Shown here: positions 41,868 to 51,931 of the stretch, one piece after another
Layout: every line of letters begins with the position of its first letter
How positions within the stretch are numbered: the first letter of the stretch is position 1
Source: Candidatus Tisiphia endosymbiont of Dioctria linearis
Lineage (GTDB): Bacteria; Pseudomonadota; Alphaproteobacteria; Rickettsiales; Rickettsiaceae
Assembly: GCF_964026545.1 (NCBI RefSeq)
Contig: NZ_OZ032156.1
Coordinates: forward strand, 558,001-622,000
DNA: 64,000 bases
Direction of reading: 5' to 3'
Position numbers and translations under genes: made by a program
Notes under the pieces: generated by a model
Databases searched by the model: none
The model's input: the letters and a program-made list of their open reading frames with translations, nothing else
Told to the model about the DNA's origin: nothing

Positions 41868-43052
41868 TTATTTTATAATTTTTGATACTACCCCAGCTCC
41901 TACTGTCTTACCACCTTCACGGATAGCAAAACGTACGCCTTCTTCCATAGCTATCGGAGAAATCAATGTAATATGCAAATTCGCATTATCACCAGGCATA
42001 ACCATCGTTTTACCATCTTTTAAAGCAATCTCCCCAGTCACGTCAGTAGTTCTAAAATAAAACTGTGGACGATATTTATCGGTAAACGCTGTATGACGAC
42101 CACCTTCTTTAGTGGTAAGCACGTAAACCTCAGCTTCAAATTCAGTATGCGGAGTTATGGTTCCAGGTTTAGATAATACCTGTCCTCTACACACCTCTTC
42201 TCTTTTGGTTCCACGTAGCAATATACCAACATTGTCACCAGCTTCACCTTGATCCAACATTTTCTTAAACATTTCCACACCAGTACAAGTAGTTTTTTGA
42301 GTATCCCTTATACCGACAATCTCCACTTCTTCACCAACTTTTATTACACCTTTTTCAATTCTACCAGTAACAACAGTCCCTCTTCCAGCAATAGAAAATA
42401 CATCTTCTATTGGCATTAATAATGGTTTATCTGTATCTCTCTTAGGTTGAGGTATATATTCATCAATAGCATTCATCAATTCTCTGATCGCAGCTTCACC
42501 TTCAGGTTTCCCTTCTAAAGCCTGCAAAGCTGACCCCCTGATAACTGGTATCTCATCTCCAGGAAAACCATACATTGAAAGAAGCTCTCTGACTTCCATT
42601 TCTACTAAGTCAACTAACTCCGGATCGTCAACCATATCAACTTTATTCAAGAAAACAACCATTGTAGGCACACCTACTTGCTTAGCAAGCACTATGTGCT
42701 CCCTTGTTTGAGGCATTGGACCATCACAAGCAGATACCACTAATATAGCACCATCCGTCTGAGAGGCACCGGTTATCATATTTTTCACATAATCTGCGTG
42801 ACCAGGACAGTCAACGTGAGCATAATGCCTTTTTTTAGTTTTATATTCAACATGGGCAGTAGCAATAGTTATACCCCTTGTCTTCTCTTCAGGAGCAGCA
42901 TCAATTTCATCATAGTTAGTAGCCTTCGCACCACCTTCTTTTGACAATACTAAAGTTATTGCAGCTGTTAAAGAAGTTTTTCCATGATCTACGTGTCCTA
43001 TAGTACCTACATTACAATGGGGCAGATCCCTCTCAAATTTTACCTTTGCCAT
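41868..43052 (-). CDS. tuf: Elongation factor Tu
   Basis: EF-Tu delivers aminoacyl-tRNA to the ribosome with GTP. The 394 residues contain G1 [12 protein letters not shown]2 [14 protein letters not shown]3 [12 protein letters not shown] and G4 [11 protein letters not shown], then the beta-barrel domains 2 and 3 ending [15 protein letters not shown]. The tRNA-Gly and tRNA-Tyr genes lie just upstream on the same strand, as in the E. coli tRNA-tufB unit. Only one tuf copy is present in the window. Confidence 0.98.
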   Translation of the reverse strand: MAKVKFERDLPHCNVGTIGHVDHGKTSLTAAITLVLSKEGGAKATNYDEIDAAPEEKTRGITIATAHVEYKTKKRHYAHVDCPGHADYVKNMITGASQTDGAILVVSACDGPMPQTREHIVLAKQVGVPTMVVFLNKVDMVDDPELVDLVEMEVRELLSMYGFPGDEIPVIRGSALQALEGKPEGEAAIRELMNAIDEYIPQPKRDTDKPLLMPIEDVFSIAGRGTVVTGRIEKGVIKVGEEVEIVGIRDTQKTTCTGVEMFKKMLDQGEAGDNVGILLRGTKREEVCRGQVLSKPGTITPHTEFEAEVYVLTTKEGGRHTAFTDKYRPQFYFRTTDVTGEIALKDGKTMVMPGDNANLHITLISPIAMEEGVRFAIREGGKTVGAGVVSKIIK

Positions 43053-43139
43053 AATTCATTCTCCACAATTTAAGATTTAATACAAATTTAACAATAAAAA
43101 TAACAAATTTATCCAATTTCCAATTATCACCAATAGTTT

Positions 43140-43215
<76 letters not shown>

Positions 43216-43234
43216 ATTTCACCTAACCAATCTG

Positions 43235-43320
43235 TGGTGGAGGAAGAAGGATTCGAACCTTCGTACGCTCACGCGGGCGGATTTACAGTCCGCTGCCATT
43301 GACCACTCGACCACTCCTCC
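43235..43320 (-). tRNA. tRNA-Tyr (anticodon GTA)
   Basis: Read on the minus strand it begins GGAGGAGTGGTCGAGTGGTC, has the anticodon stem-loop CGGACTGTAAATCCG, a long variable arm as expected for bacterial tRNA-Tyr, the T-loop TTCGAAT and an encoded CCA. It is 21 bases upstream of tRNA-Gly. Confidence 0.96.
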
Positions 43321-43609
43321 AAAGAATTCACGCAAGCATTAAATAGCCTAATTAAAAGTAAAGCACAATATAAATTAGTGTAAATGCCAATAAATCTTCT
43401 TCGCCCTTTTCTTGAGTCTTCTAATAAGCTAATATTAAACTTATATATACTCGATGAAAATCAACAAATAATAAAACTATAGCTAAAATCTATACTAATA
43501 ATTTCTATTAAAATTTTATTCACAACAACTTAGAACGTTTATCTAGTTGTAACTTTCTATAATAAATAGTAGTTTGTGTCAAGAATAAATTACTGCAGGT
43601 TCTAATAAG
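43321..43609. other. Intergenic region, likely promoters only
   Basis: About 290 AT-rich bases separate the divergent tRNA-Tyr/tuf unit and rlmB. No gene, repeat family member or RNA is recognised. Promoters for both directions should lie here, but I cannot point to convincing -35/-10 pairs. Confidence 0.4.
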
Positions 43610-44364
43610 ATGAGAAATAAATCTAAGATTTCTACTACATATATGGCAAACATCCAGTATTTGCAGCACTAAGTAATCCAAAACGTCATATTCAAAGAGT
43701 TTTATGTACAGAAGATATTTTTAATTTGAACAAAAATTTAATATCTAATCATCAATATGAAATTACCAACACAGATTCCTTAACACGTCTTCTTGGTCCA
43801 AATCATAATCATCAGGGAATAGCCGCTAACGTTAAAAGCATTTTCTCTAATCATATTGAAGATATTGACATAACTACTGCTAATTGTAAAGTAGCTATTT
43901 TAGATCAAGTAACCGATCCACAAAATATTGGTGCTATTATTCGTAGTGCGGCTTCTTTTGGCATCACAGCCATAATATTACCCGCCGATAATGCCCCAGA
44001 TGAAAATGCTACTATAGCAAAAACAGCTTCTGGAGCTTTGGAACTAGTACAAATGGTTAAGGTAACTAATTTAAGGCGGTCAATAGAATATCTAAAGAAA
44101 CATGGATTTTGGATTATTGGTCTGGATGGTAAAGCAACACAATCCTTAGATAGCAAAATATTTTCAGATAAAATGGCAATAATACTTGGGTCTGAAGATA
44201 AAGGAATAAGACGGCTAGTTAAAGAACAATGCGATTATCTGGTTAAAATCCCAATTTCCAGTAAGGTAGAAAGCCTGAATGTTTCAAATGCTGCGGCAAT
44301 ATTGTTTTATTTAACCTCATTAATAAGATTAGTACCCTACATTTTTTTTACTATTTTCTTATGA
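43610..44364 (+). pseudogene. rlmB: 23S rRNA (guanosine-2'-O-)-methyltransferase RlmB, frameshifted near the start
   Basis: The product belongs to the SPOUT (TrmH/RlmB) family, which 2'-O-methylates a guanosine of 23S rRNA. ATG at 43610 gives MRNKSKIS. After a one-base shift near 43635 the frame reads YYIYGKHPVFAALSNPKRHI, the usual RlmB N-terminus. The rest is open: DQVTDPQNIGAIIRSAASFG, ILGSEDKGIRRLVKEQCDYL and ISSKVESLNVSNAAAILFYL are the knot motifs 1-3. Without the shift the only starts are internal, such as TTG at 43726, which would lose part of the substrate-binding domain. The last codons (TIFL and the stop) lie in the end of a family D repeat. The gene may be inactive or may be rescued by slippage. 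Confidence 0.75.
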
Positions 44365-44487
44365 TGAATAAAAAATCTGGTCACCAAACGTCATTGCAAG
44401 GAGATCGTAAGGTCGACGAAGCAATCCAAAAAATGACCAGGAATGGATTGCTTCTTGGCTCACGCCTTCTCGCAATGACGCTAGGAA
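44352..44487. repeat. Palindromic repeat, family D, copy 5
   Basis: It starts TATTTTCTTATGATGAATAA and then TCTGGTCACCAAACGTCATT, the same end as in the copy at 9745-9908 (reverse orientation). It contains GACGAAGCAATCC and GGATTGCTTC, and closes with CTCGCAATGACG. The stop codon of rlmB is inside its first bases. Confidence 0.85.
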
Positions 44488-44497
44488 ACTGCCTGCG

Positions 44498-44606
44498 ATA
44501 TAGTTAATTCAGGAGAATTTGGTGCTAGGAACGATGGAGCGACGCCTATAAGTAATAGGCGAGCATTGAGCGACGACGTCACCAACTTCTCATCAATTGA
44601 CTATAA
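44498..44606. repeat. Palindromic repeat, family C, copy 1
   Basis: The ends are ATATAGTTAATTCAGG and, inverted, CATCAATTGACTATA. The interior has GAATTTGGTGCTAGGAACGA and a small inverted repeat CGCCTATAAGTAATAGGCG. It lies directly beside the family D copy. Other members are at 62213-62308 and, truncated, at 32811. Confidence 0.82.
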
Positions 44607-44645
44607 CTGATTAATTACTTATCTCTATACTGCGTAACTAATATC

Positions 44646-45218
44646 TTAATCTTCTACAGCTTCAACAGATTCTACCTCAGGAACGAAGTGTTTAAGCATT
44701 GATTCAATACCATTTTTTAAAGTAATAGTTGAGCTAGGACAACCATGGCAAGCTCCACGAAGCTCTAATTTTACCACTCCATTTTCAAACCCTCGATATA
44801 TTATATCTCCTCCATCCATGGCAACCGAAGGACGTACACGTGTTTCAATAATTTCTACAATCTGTTGTTCTATCTCAGACATCTCGTCAAAATTATTTAT
44901 GGTAGATTTATCAGTAGATATATTATTTTGCACATCAAAAACAGCAAAGCCAGAAGTAAAATGATCCATAATAGTCATCAAAATCTCAGGTTTTAAAACC
45001 AGCCAATCACTTTCTTCCTCCTTAGTAATAGTAATAAAGTCACTACCAAGAAATACAGATTTTATGTTATTTACACTGAATAATTGAACTACTAGACTGC
45101 TTTTACCTTTTGCCTCATCAAGATTACTAAAATGCATTGGTTGATTAGGGCTAACAGGTATATTAGGGAAAAATTTTATCGCATTAGGATTAGGAGTAAT
45201 TTCAGTTTGAATAAACAT
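44646..45218 (-). CDS. nfuA: Fe-S cluster scaffold/carrier protein NfuA-type
   Basis: Nfu proteins carry iron-sulfur clusters to client enzymes. From the ATG at 45218 the product has about 190 residues. The N-terminal Nfu_N domain (FIQTEITPNPNAIKFFP) is followed by the NifU-like C-terminal domain, VRPSVAMDGGDIIYRGF, with the cluster-binding CxxC in LRGACHGCPSSTITLKNGIE. AAGGAAG lies upstream at a proper distance, which is why I reject longer starts that would run into the tRNA. tRNA-Leu is 27 bases upstream on the same strand and may share its transcript. Confidence 0.93.
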   Translation of the reverse strand: MFIQTEITPNPNAIKFFPNIPVSPNQPMHFSNLDEAKGKSSLVVQLFSVNNIKSVFLGSDFITITKEEESDWLVLKPEILMTIMDHFTSGFAVFDVQNNISTDKSTINNFDEMSEIEQQIVEIIETRVRPSVAMDGGDIIYRGFENGVVKLELRGACHGCPSSTITLKNGIESMLKHFVPEVESVEAVED

Positions 45219-45244
45219 ATACATCTTCCTTGATAAAAAATAAA

Positions 45245-45330
45245 TGGTACCCGCGGCCAGACTTGAACTGGCAAGGGCTTGCACCCCCCGGATTTTAAGT
45301 CCGTTATGTCTACCATTCCATCACGCGGGC
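45245..45330 (-). tRNA. tRNA-Leu (anticodon TAA)
   Basis: Read on the minus strand it begins GCCCGCGTGATGGAATGGTA, has the anticodon stem-loop CGGACTTAAAATCCG, a long variable arm typical of tRNA-Leu, the T-arm CCAGTTCAAGTCTGG and an encoded CCA. The first acceptor pair is G-U. Confidence 0.95.
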
Positions 45331-45373
45331 AGTAAGTTAGTTCAATCCTGACTACTTACACAGCTAACCACAT

Positions 45374-45520
45374 TAGACCTCCTGCATAAGCCAATCCAGT
45401 TGGTGATTTTGTCGTCGAAACTTGCCTCCACTCCGTAACAATCGTCTATGTACGCTGCGGTACTCGGCTTCGTTTCTCCTAAAAATCCCGAGGGCTTTTT
45501 TGACTTATGCAGGAAGTCTA
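45374..45520. repeat. Palindromic repeat, family A, copy 2
   Basis: The ends are TAGACCTCCTGCATAAGCCA and, inverted, GACTTATGCAGGAAGTCTA. The inner sequence GCGGTACTCGGCTTCGTTTC matches the copy at 8359-8504 in reverse orientation. The remaining bases of this 377-base gap, to 45707, contain no gene that I recognise. Confidence 0.88.
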
Positions 45521-45707
45521 TTTGAAATAATCTGCTATTCCAAATTCACGTAGATTCTGTGAAGATTGCACAGACTAATAAAAAAAACATCAAAAAGCAA
45601 GTATTTTTATAAATTACCCATAATTATAAATTCAAAATGTAAATTGCAGTAATATTTTTGTACAAAGCCACTCCTACAAACCATTATTCCCGTTACACCC
45701 CCTGACA

Positions 45708-48700
45708 CTAAACGCTTCTACTAGTATATTGGCTATGTTTTTTATGCAAAACTTTCCTATCTATAGGACTATTGGTGGTATGGGTAGCATTAGCATGTAA
45801 TACTTGAGATGCTATCTTAAAACTAGCATCATCTTTTAACCTCTCAGATCGTCCCTCTTGAGAAGTACCTGAATTTATACTAATAATATCACCAGAAGCA
45901 TTTTTAACTATTCCTACATATTCTCCTTTGTTTTTAAGAACTTCTTTCTCAAGCTGCTCAAGGGCATATTTATTTACTGGTAAAGTATATATCTTACCAT
46001 CACGTTTTAAATATAAAGGTGAATTCTTATCATCAGAACAAGCAAATATTTCTGTAGGCTTGGTTAGATGCACTAATTTACCATTATTATAGTGAGCAGT
46101 TAAATATACAGCATTTTCTTTACTAATATTACGTCCATTTGTATCTTGTACGGCAAAAGACATATGGCACGATCCCTTAATATCTATAGATAACGGTACA
46201 TCTACCGTACGAGCATTTTTAATTGATTCTCCATCACTAGTTTTATATTCAACATCGTTATCATAACTCAATTTTCTCTCACTTATTATAGCAACATCGT
46301 TACCATTTTGTTGTAAACTAAAGCTTTTCTCTGCATCTTTACCTTGCCATATAATATCTTTATACTCAGATGCAAATTCTTTATGAATATCCGCATAACT
46401 TTTTTGTTCAATATTTTCTATATCTAGTAATATTTGTGTATCCTGAAATACCTCAGATAATTTTTTGAAATCTTCTTTGGCAAATTTAGCAAAATTGCTG
46501 CCAGATTCCAACCCACATTTATCAATAATCGGCTGGACTTGCTCTCTTGACAATTTTTTAAAAGCCCACAATATTTTATCATCATCATTATCGTGAACTA
46601 ACACTCTATCTATAGTTTGTCTTTCAATTAAAGGAGATACTGTTTGTTGCTGAATAATTACCTCTGTCGTATTAGTCATAGCTTCCTTAGTTGAAACACC
46701 ACTACCCATAACCGGCTCTGTTCCCGTACCTACTAACTTCATAGTATTGCTAAGAACCTCATCCGTTTGTATTCCAACTGCACTTGTCTCCACCTTAACA
46801 TTTAAACTTGCTAACTGAGCTAAAAGTGCAGCATTTTGGGATTCAAGCCCTGTTATCCTACTTGCATTCTTTCGGTTCTCTTGAGCCTGTTCAGCAGCAA
46901 CCTCAGGTTGTTTATCAAGCTCATTTTCAAGACTGTCTTTTTTTGCCTTTAACTCATTATACACTAAATCTTTCTCTGCACTAAGTGTCTCTAGCTGATT
47001 TTTTGCTTCTTCTAATTTAGTCGCGAACTGTTTCTGAGCATTAATTAACTCTCCCACTTGAGTTTGTAAATTTTCAGCCTGATTACTTTTTTCTACAAAC
47101 TTTTGTTGCTCTACTGATAAGCTTTCTTGAAGTCTTTCTACTATTTTTTGCTTTCCCTCTAGCTCTTTCTGTTTTTCTTGCTGTTGTGATTTTAGTTGAG
47201 TTTCCAGATTTAATAATTTATTATTTACTTCTTGTAGCTTTGCTTCGGCTTGCTGTAATTGCTCACTAAGTTTCTTTTTATACCCTTCTTCTGCTGCATT
47301 TAACTCCTCACCTTTTTCTGCAAACTTTTGTTGCTCTGTCGATAAGCTTTTTTTAAGTTCTTCTACTATTTTTTGCTGTTTCTCTAGCTCCTCCTTCCTT
47401 GTTGCTCTAATCTTAGTTGAGTTTGCAGATTCAATAATTCCTCTTTTGCCGCTTGCAGCTCTGCTAATTGCCTATTAAGTTCCTCTTTATGCTTTTCTTT
47501 TTCTACCTTTATCTCATTTTTCAAGTCACCATAAACCTTGGTTAACTCGCCCATTTGAGTTTGTAAATTTTCAGCCTGATTACTTTTTTCTTCATATAAT
47601 TTTTTGGTTTTATTTAGTTCTTCTATAGCACCTAGTAATTCTTCTTGGGATTTGTTTAACTCTTGTTGCTTTCCCTCTAGCTCTTCCTGTCTTTTTTGCT
47701 GCTCTGATGTTAGTTGGGTTTCCAACTGCAATAATTTCTCACTTGCCTCTTGTAGCTCTACTACGCCTGCTGTGATTTGCTCTGATTGTTCACTAAGTTC
47801 CTTTTTATACCCTTCTTCTGCTACCTTTAACTTCTCATCTTTTTCTGCACTAAGTGTTTCTAATGCTTCTAAATTAGCTTTTAAATCATCATTTTTTTTG
47901 GTTAACTCACCTATCTGATCTTCTAGTTGTACAAACTCACTTGGCTCACCTCCCTCTTTTAGTTCATCTGCCCAGCTAGAACCTTGAGGTATTATAAATT
48001 GTCGCTCTTTTTTCTCCAATCTCTTTATATTTTCCTGGAGTTCTTTTATTACTATTAGATTACCTTCTATTTCCTTATTTGTAGATAATGTTAATTTCTC
48101 TAATTGCTGAGCTAAACTATCTGCTCTATCTTTTTCAATATTAATCTTGTCTCCTTGCTGTTTTATCAGATCATTCAATTTATTAAGCTCAATTTGACGT
48201 TCAATCGATGCGGCAATATCATTAGCCCTTTCTTGTAATATAGGATATTGATTGACTATTTCTTCTCTCTCTTGTTTTGAACTAAACTGGGGAATTGAAG
48301 ACTCTTGTTGCAATTGCTCTAATTTGGCAAACAACTCTTCTTCTTTCTGCTTGGTTTGTTTAATAATTTGATTCTTTTCTTCTATTTGATTCTGGATTAA
48401 TTTTATTTCTTCTTCCTGGAGTTTGACATTTTCATATTGCTTCTTTAGCTCACTATCATCTTGCTGCGATACAATATTATCTATTTTTTTTGTTATATCT
48501 GTTTGTCGTTCCTCGAATAATTTTTGTAATCCGGTATCATATGCTAAATTATCAGCTAAAGAGTAGTCCTTTAACTTCTGTTCTTGCTTTGTTAAACTTT
48601 CATGTTCCTTCTCTAGGTCTGTTATCATAGCATTTAAATCTGCAATATCTTGAGAATTTTCTTTGAGTAATTCTTGTTTATCACCTTCTCCAACCAGTTG

Positions 48701-49129
48701 AGAAAATGCAGCTATTGTACCTTGATCCATCGAACCAATGTTCCCATGTAAAAACAAATTGAACTTTTCTCTTGCACCAATCTCTGTTCTAATACCTTTA
48801 CATTTTGATTCAATTTCATTCAATTGTGTCTTTAGCGTGGTAGTCTGCTCTTCGATGGCTTTTTTTATTCCATTTTCTGACCAATCAGACAACTGTCTTT
48901 TAATTCCTTCCTGCTGCTGCCAAAGTTTTGTCAACGATTTTAATTCATCATTATCTTGTTCTTGCCAATGCTCTTTTAAACTTTCTAATTCTATTTGCTT
49001 TTTTTCTATATCTTCTTGCAGTAATTTACGGACTCTATTAGCTTCATCAAATATATTTTGTTCATTTGTTATTTCTGCTTGAAATTGGTCTATTTTGGAT
49101 AAAATTTCTGTAGGTTCTGGTAATGACAT
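45708..49129 (-). pseudogene. Long coiled-coil protein with C-terminal Sca4-type domain, one frameshift
   Basis: Starting at the ATG at 49129 (MSLPEPTEILSKIDQFQAEI), about 580 residues of almost unbroken coiled coil follow, rich in Glu, Gln, Lys and Leu. The frame stops at 47384, but the same coiled coil goes on in another frame through 47385-47058 (KEELEKQQKIVEELKKSLS) and into MGELINAQKQFATKLEEAKN. One base gained or lost near 47400 therefore breaks a single gene of about 1140 codons. The last 250 residues contain ARTVDVPLSIDIKGSCHMSF, ENAVYLTAHYNNGKLVHLTK and GKIYTLPVNKYALEQLEKEV. This is the same domain as in the neighbouring Sca4-like gene. A segment of about 150 residues is repeated within the coiled coil. 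No signal peptide is seen. The domain suggests a host-contact or effector role, which is inference. Confidence 0.75.
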
Positions 49130-49493
49130 TTTATTTACCTATGATTTAATTTATACAAGTATATTATAGTGTAAAATAGTTGTCTATAATATAGCAAAAA
49201 GTCAGCAATTCTTGATGAAATTATAGAAACAGGAGCATCAATTTAAATAATATACCACAAAATAAAGCATGGTTGATATTGGTCTACAGGTGTGATAGGT
49301 AAGATAAATCACCATAGTGCGTTCATTATACGAACTAGTTTTTCTTATAAAGCTTGTTTTCTAAGACTTTATGTCTTTTTCTATTTTTCCAATATTTGAC
49401 CCTTTTTCTTTGTTCAAAATTACATTATATGAACAGTCCTCACTGATTATAACAACTCATTTAAGATTTGAAGAATGGGGAGATATAATGGTC
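49130..49493. other. Intergenic stretch upstream of the coiled-coil gene
   Basis: About 360 AT-rich bases precede the palindromic repeat. No gene or RNA is recognised. The promoter of the coiled-coil gene should lie within the first 100 bases, but no clear boxes can be assigned. Confidence 0.4.
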
Positions 49494-49650
49494 AAAGCAA
49501 TCCTTTCTAATTACTTTCCTGGATTGCATCAATGCTACTAAAGTAGCTCCGCTCCTCGCTAATACGGTTGTGAGGTTAGATTGCTTCTAGGCTTACGCCT
49601 TCTCGCTAATATACGTCGTGTACTTTAACTTTTTTTTCGTGAACGCTCAC
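49494..49650. repeat. Palindromic repeat, family D, copy 6
   Basis: It contains GCAATCCTTTCTAATTACTT, CTGGATTGCATCAATGCTAC, a second GATTGCTTCTAGGCTTACGC and GCCTTCTCGCTAATATACG, then the family end TTTTCGTGAACGCTCAC. The stop codon of the Sca4-like gene is the TGA inside GTGAGC of this end. Confidence 0.82.
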
Positions 49651-51737
49651 AAACTATAGGTACCTCGAGGTCTAACAGTAATATTCTTCTTGGATACTTC
49701 ATTAATTTTATCTAGTAGGAATGTTTGTAACTGTATATTACCTTTAACATTAGCATATTCTGCTTTCCATTGTGTATGTCCTATTTTTGGGGCTCCTTCT
49801 CCATCTACTATCCTACCTTCTATTTCTCTCTTGTTTTCATCAACTTTCTCAAGCTCTTCCCATCTTTTCTCCGCTACAGACTTTGATAACCCCTGCAACA
49901 ACTTTATTTTTTCTTGAGGGGTTGATAAATTTTTCAACTCTTTATCAATATCTTTCTTTTGATCTCCAAGTTCTTTACCTTCCAAACTTTTAGACAGCTT
50001 TCCTACCAATTTTGTAATATCCTCCTCACTTTTCCGAGCTGGAGGACGTATATGTTGTGATTTTAATAAACTCGCTCTGATATTTTCAGCCTTATCTCTA
50101 TCATCACTATTTATTGACAAAGTTTGAGAGATTTTAGGGGGATATAGCTGCTGTTCTACTGTTTTTTCTTCTATCTCTAATACCACTTCCTCCCTTTTAA
50201 CTATATCAGTAGGCACCATATTTTCTTGCACTTTATACAGTTGTGCTTCTTCAATATCTTGTCTAGATATTACCATGAGATCCGGTGCATCGATAGATTG
50301 TGAAATATCCACCTTCTGTTCTAGATTTTCTTGCATCGTTGCTTTATGTTCTTCTTGCGTTACTGGCATTTGTTCACCAGACTTTATATGACCAACTATA
50401 TCAGGGCTATCTTTTCTAGAGGTTATCATAAGATCCACAGATAATGGTTCGATAGATTGTGAAATATCCACACCATGCCCTAGGTTTTTGGCAACTTCTT
50501 GCATCATTTCTTTATATTTCTGTTGCGTTACTGGCAAGGTATATATCTGTCCGCCATGCTCTATATAGCCAACTGCGTCAGGGCTATCTCCACTGAACTT
50601 CACTGGATGTGGTGAGCTGACCTCGACAAGCTTACCATCATCATCATAGTGAGCAGTAAAATATACAGCCTTACTTGCCGCAATATTTTTGCCATTCTGA
50701 TCCTTGACAGCTAACGATAAATGCATCGGACCATTATTATCAAGTGTTATCGGAAAATCTATCGTCCTATAATTGTTAATTGTAACGTTAGTACCATCAC
50801 TCTTTTGTACTGTATGAGGAGGATTTATTTTATGGGTTGCTTCTGCTAATGTTGCAATTTCGATACCGTTTGCATCTCGTACTACCTGTTTCCTAGTAGT
50901 AATACCACTATCATTTTCTACAGCTCCATCCTTCCATTCCATAGTAGTGAATATACCAGCAAACTCCGTATGGACTTTTTGATAGCCGATAATTTCGACT
51001 TGCTCTAAAGCATGCTTTAAATTTTGATCTTCTTTTAGAAGTCCACTAATTGTTTCTTTATTTTGTTCATTTTCAAAGTATGCACGAAACTTATTTATAT
51101 CGTCAATTTTTTCTTTTTCTACTGTACCACTATTTACCAAAGCTGTAACTATTAGCTCCCTCTGCTTGGTTAATATCTGGCTTCTAATTGCTTGGGTTAT
51201 AGGATCAATAGCTCGATCAGCAGCAGAAAAGGCAGGAGTGTCAACATCAAGAGAAGATTCATCTAATTCTATAGACGACTTTTCCACTTCTGATTCTGAC
51301 AAGAAAATGACGTCCTGAGCAAGTTCTTGGGGTTTGGTAGCAGCCACGATTATCTGCAATTGTTCCACATATTCTTGAAAAATTTTAGTAGGTGTTTTAT
51401 CATCCTGTATGTATCCTGCCAATTTTTCAGCAAATTTATCGAACACTATGGATGGTGTTTCTATTTTGTCAGATTCTGGCAACTCGTGTAGTTCTTCTAT
51501 ATTATTTCTAATTGTTTCAGCAAATCCATTTAATATAGATTTTTTTTCTACAGAACTAGCTGCACTGGTTTCTAAGGTTCTCTTTACAATTTCAAACAAA
51601 GATTGAGCTATAGGCTCAGCTTCTTCAACATTTGTTTCTTCTCTACTTCTATTTACTTCTGTAAGAAAATCTCCATAATATTCAAAATATTCTCTAGGAT
51701 TTTCTTGTTTACTCATTTCTTTACCCATTGTCCCCAC
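49647..51737 (-). CDS. sca4: Sca4-like protein (rickettsial surface cell antigen 4 / gene D family)
   Basis: Sca4 of pathogenic Rickettsia is a secreted effector that binds host vinculin and aids cell-to-cell spread. This product has 696 residues, shorter than the roughly 1000 of classical Sca4. The conserved head lies at about 170-430: DPITQAIRSQIL, ALEQVEIIGYQKVHTEFAGI, TINNYRTIDFPITLD, MHLSLAVKDQNGKNI, AVYFTAHYDDDGKLVEVSSP and YIEHGGQIYTLPVTQQKYKE. Each segment matches Sca4 as I remember it. A unit of about 55 residues is then repeated imperfectly (YIEHGG...DISQSI and HIKSGE...DISQSI). The C-terminal region includes VKGNIQ, similar to VKGNIK near the Sca4 end. No signal peptide is present, as for Sca4. 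Most of the helical middle of Sca4 is missing. The stop codon lies in a palindromic repeat. Confidence 0.85.
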   Translation of the reverse strand: MGTMGKEMSKQENPREYFEYYGDFLTEVNRSREETNVEEAEPIAQSLFEIVKRTLETSAASSVEKKSILNGFAETIRNNIEELHELPESDKIETPSIVFDKFAEKLAGYIQDDKTPTKIFQEYVEQLQIIVAATKPQELAQDVIFLSESEVEKSSIELDESSLDVDTPAFSAADRAIDPITQAIRSQILTKQRELIVTALVNSGTVEKEKIDDINKFRAYFENEQNKETISGLLKEDQNLKHALEQVEIIGYQKVHTEFAGIFTTMEWKDGAVENDSGITTRKQVVRDANGIEIATLAEATHKINPPHTVQKSDGTNVTINNYRTIDFPITLDNNGPMHLSLAVKDQNGKNIAASKAVYFTAHYDDDGKLVEVSSPHPVKFSGDSPDAVGYIEHGGQIYTLPVTQQKYKEMMQEVAKNLGHGVDISQSIEPLSVDLMITSRKDSPDIVGHIKSGEQMPVTQEEHKATMQENLEQKVDISQSIDAPDLMVISRQDIEEAQLYKVQENMVPTDIVKREEVVLEIEEKTVEQQLYPPKISQTLSINSDDRDKAENIRASLLKSQHIRPPARKSEEDITKLVGKLSKSLEGKELGDQKKDIDKELKNLSTPQEKIKLLQGLSKSVAEKRWEELEKVDENKREIEGRIVDGEGAPKIGHTQWKAEYANVKGNIQLQTFLLDKINEVSKKNITVRPRGTYSL

Positions 51738-51931
51738 CCCATTCTTAAATTCTAATTAATTATTTGATGCTAAATAATATTCTTCTTTAAAGCAACTAAT
51801 TTGTTTTATTTTTAAGGCAACCTCATTAAATAAGTAAGCTCATTACTTTTCTAGGTTGAAAATAACTATTATATCATATAATTAGTTAGCACTAATAGCA
51901 CAAGAGCATATTATGAGAAAAATAATCATTT

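Noticed and set aside
45553..45590. Hairpin TCTGTG/CACAGA considered as a terminator
   Set aside because: The stem has six pairs and is followed by A residues, not T, on the plus strand; on the minus strand the T-run comes before the stem.
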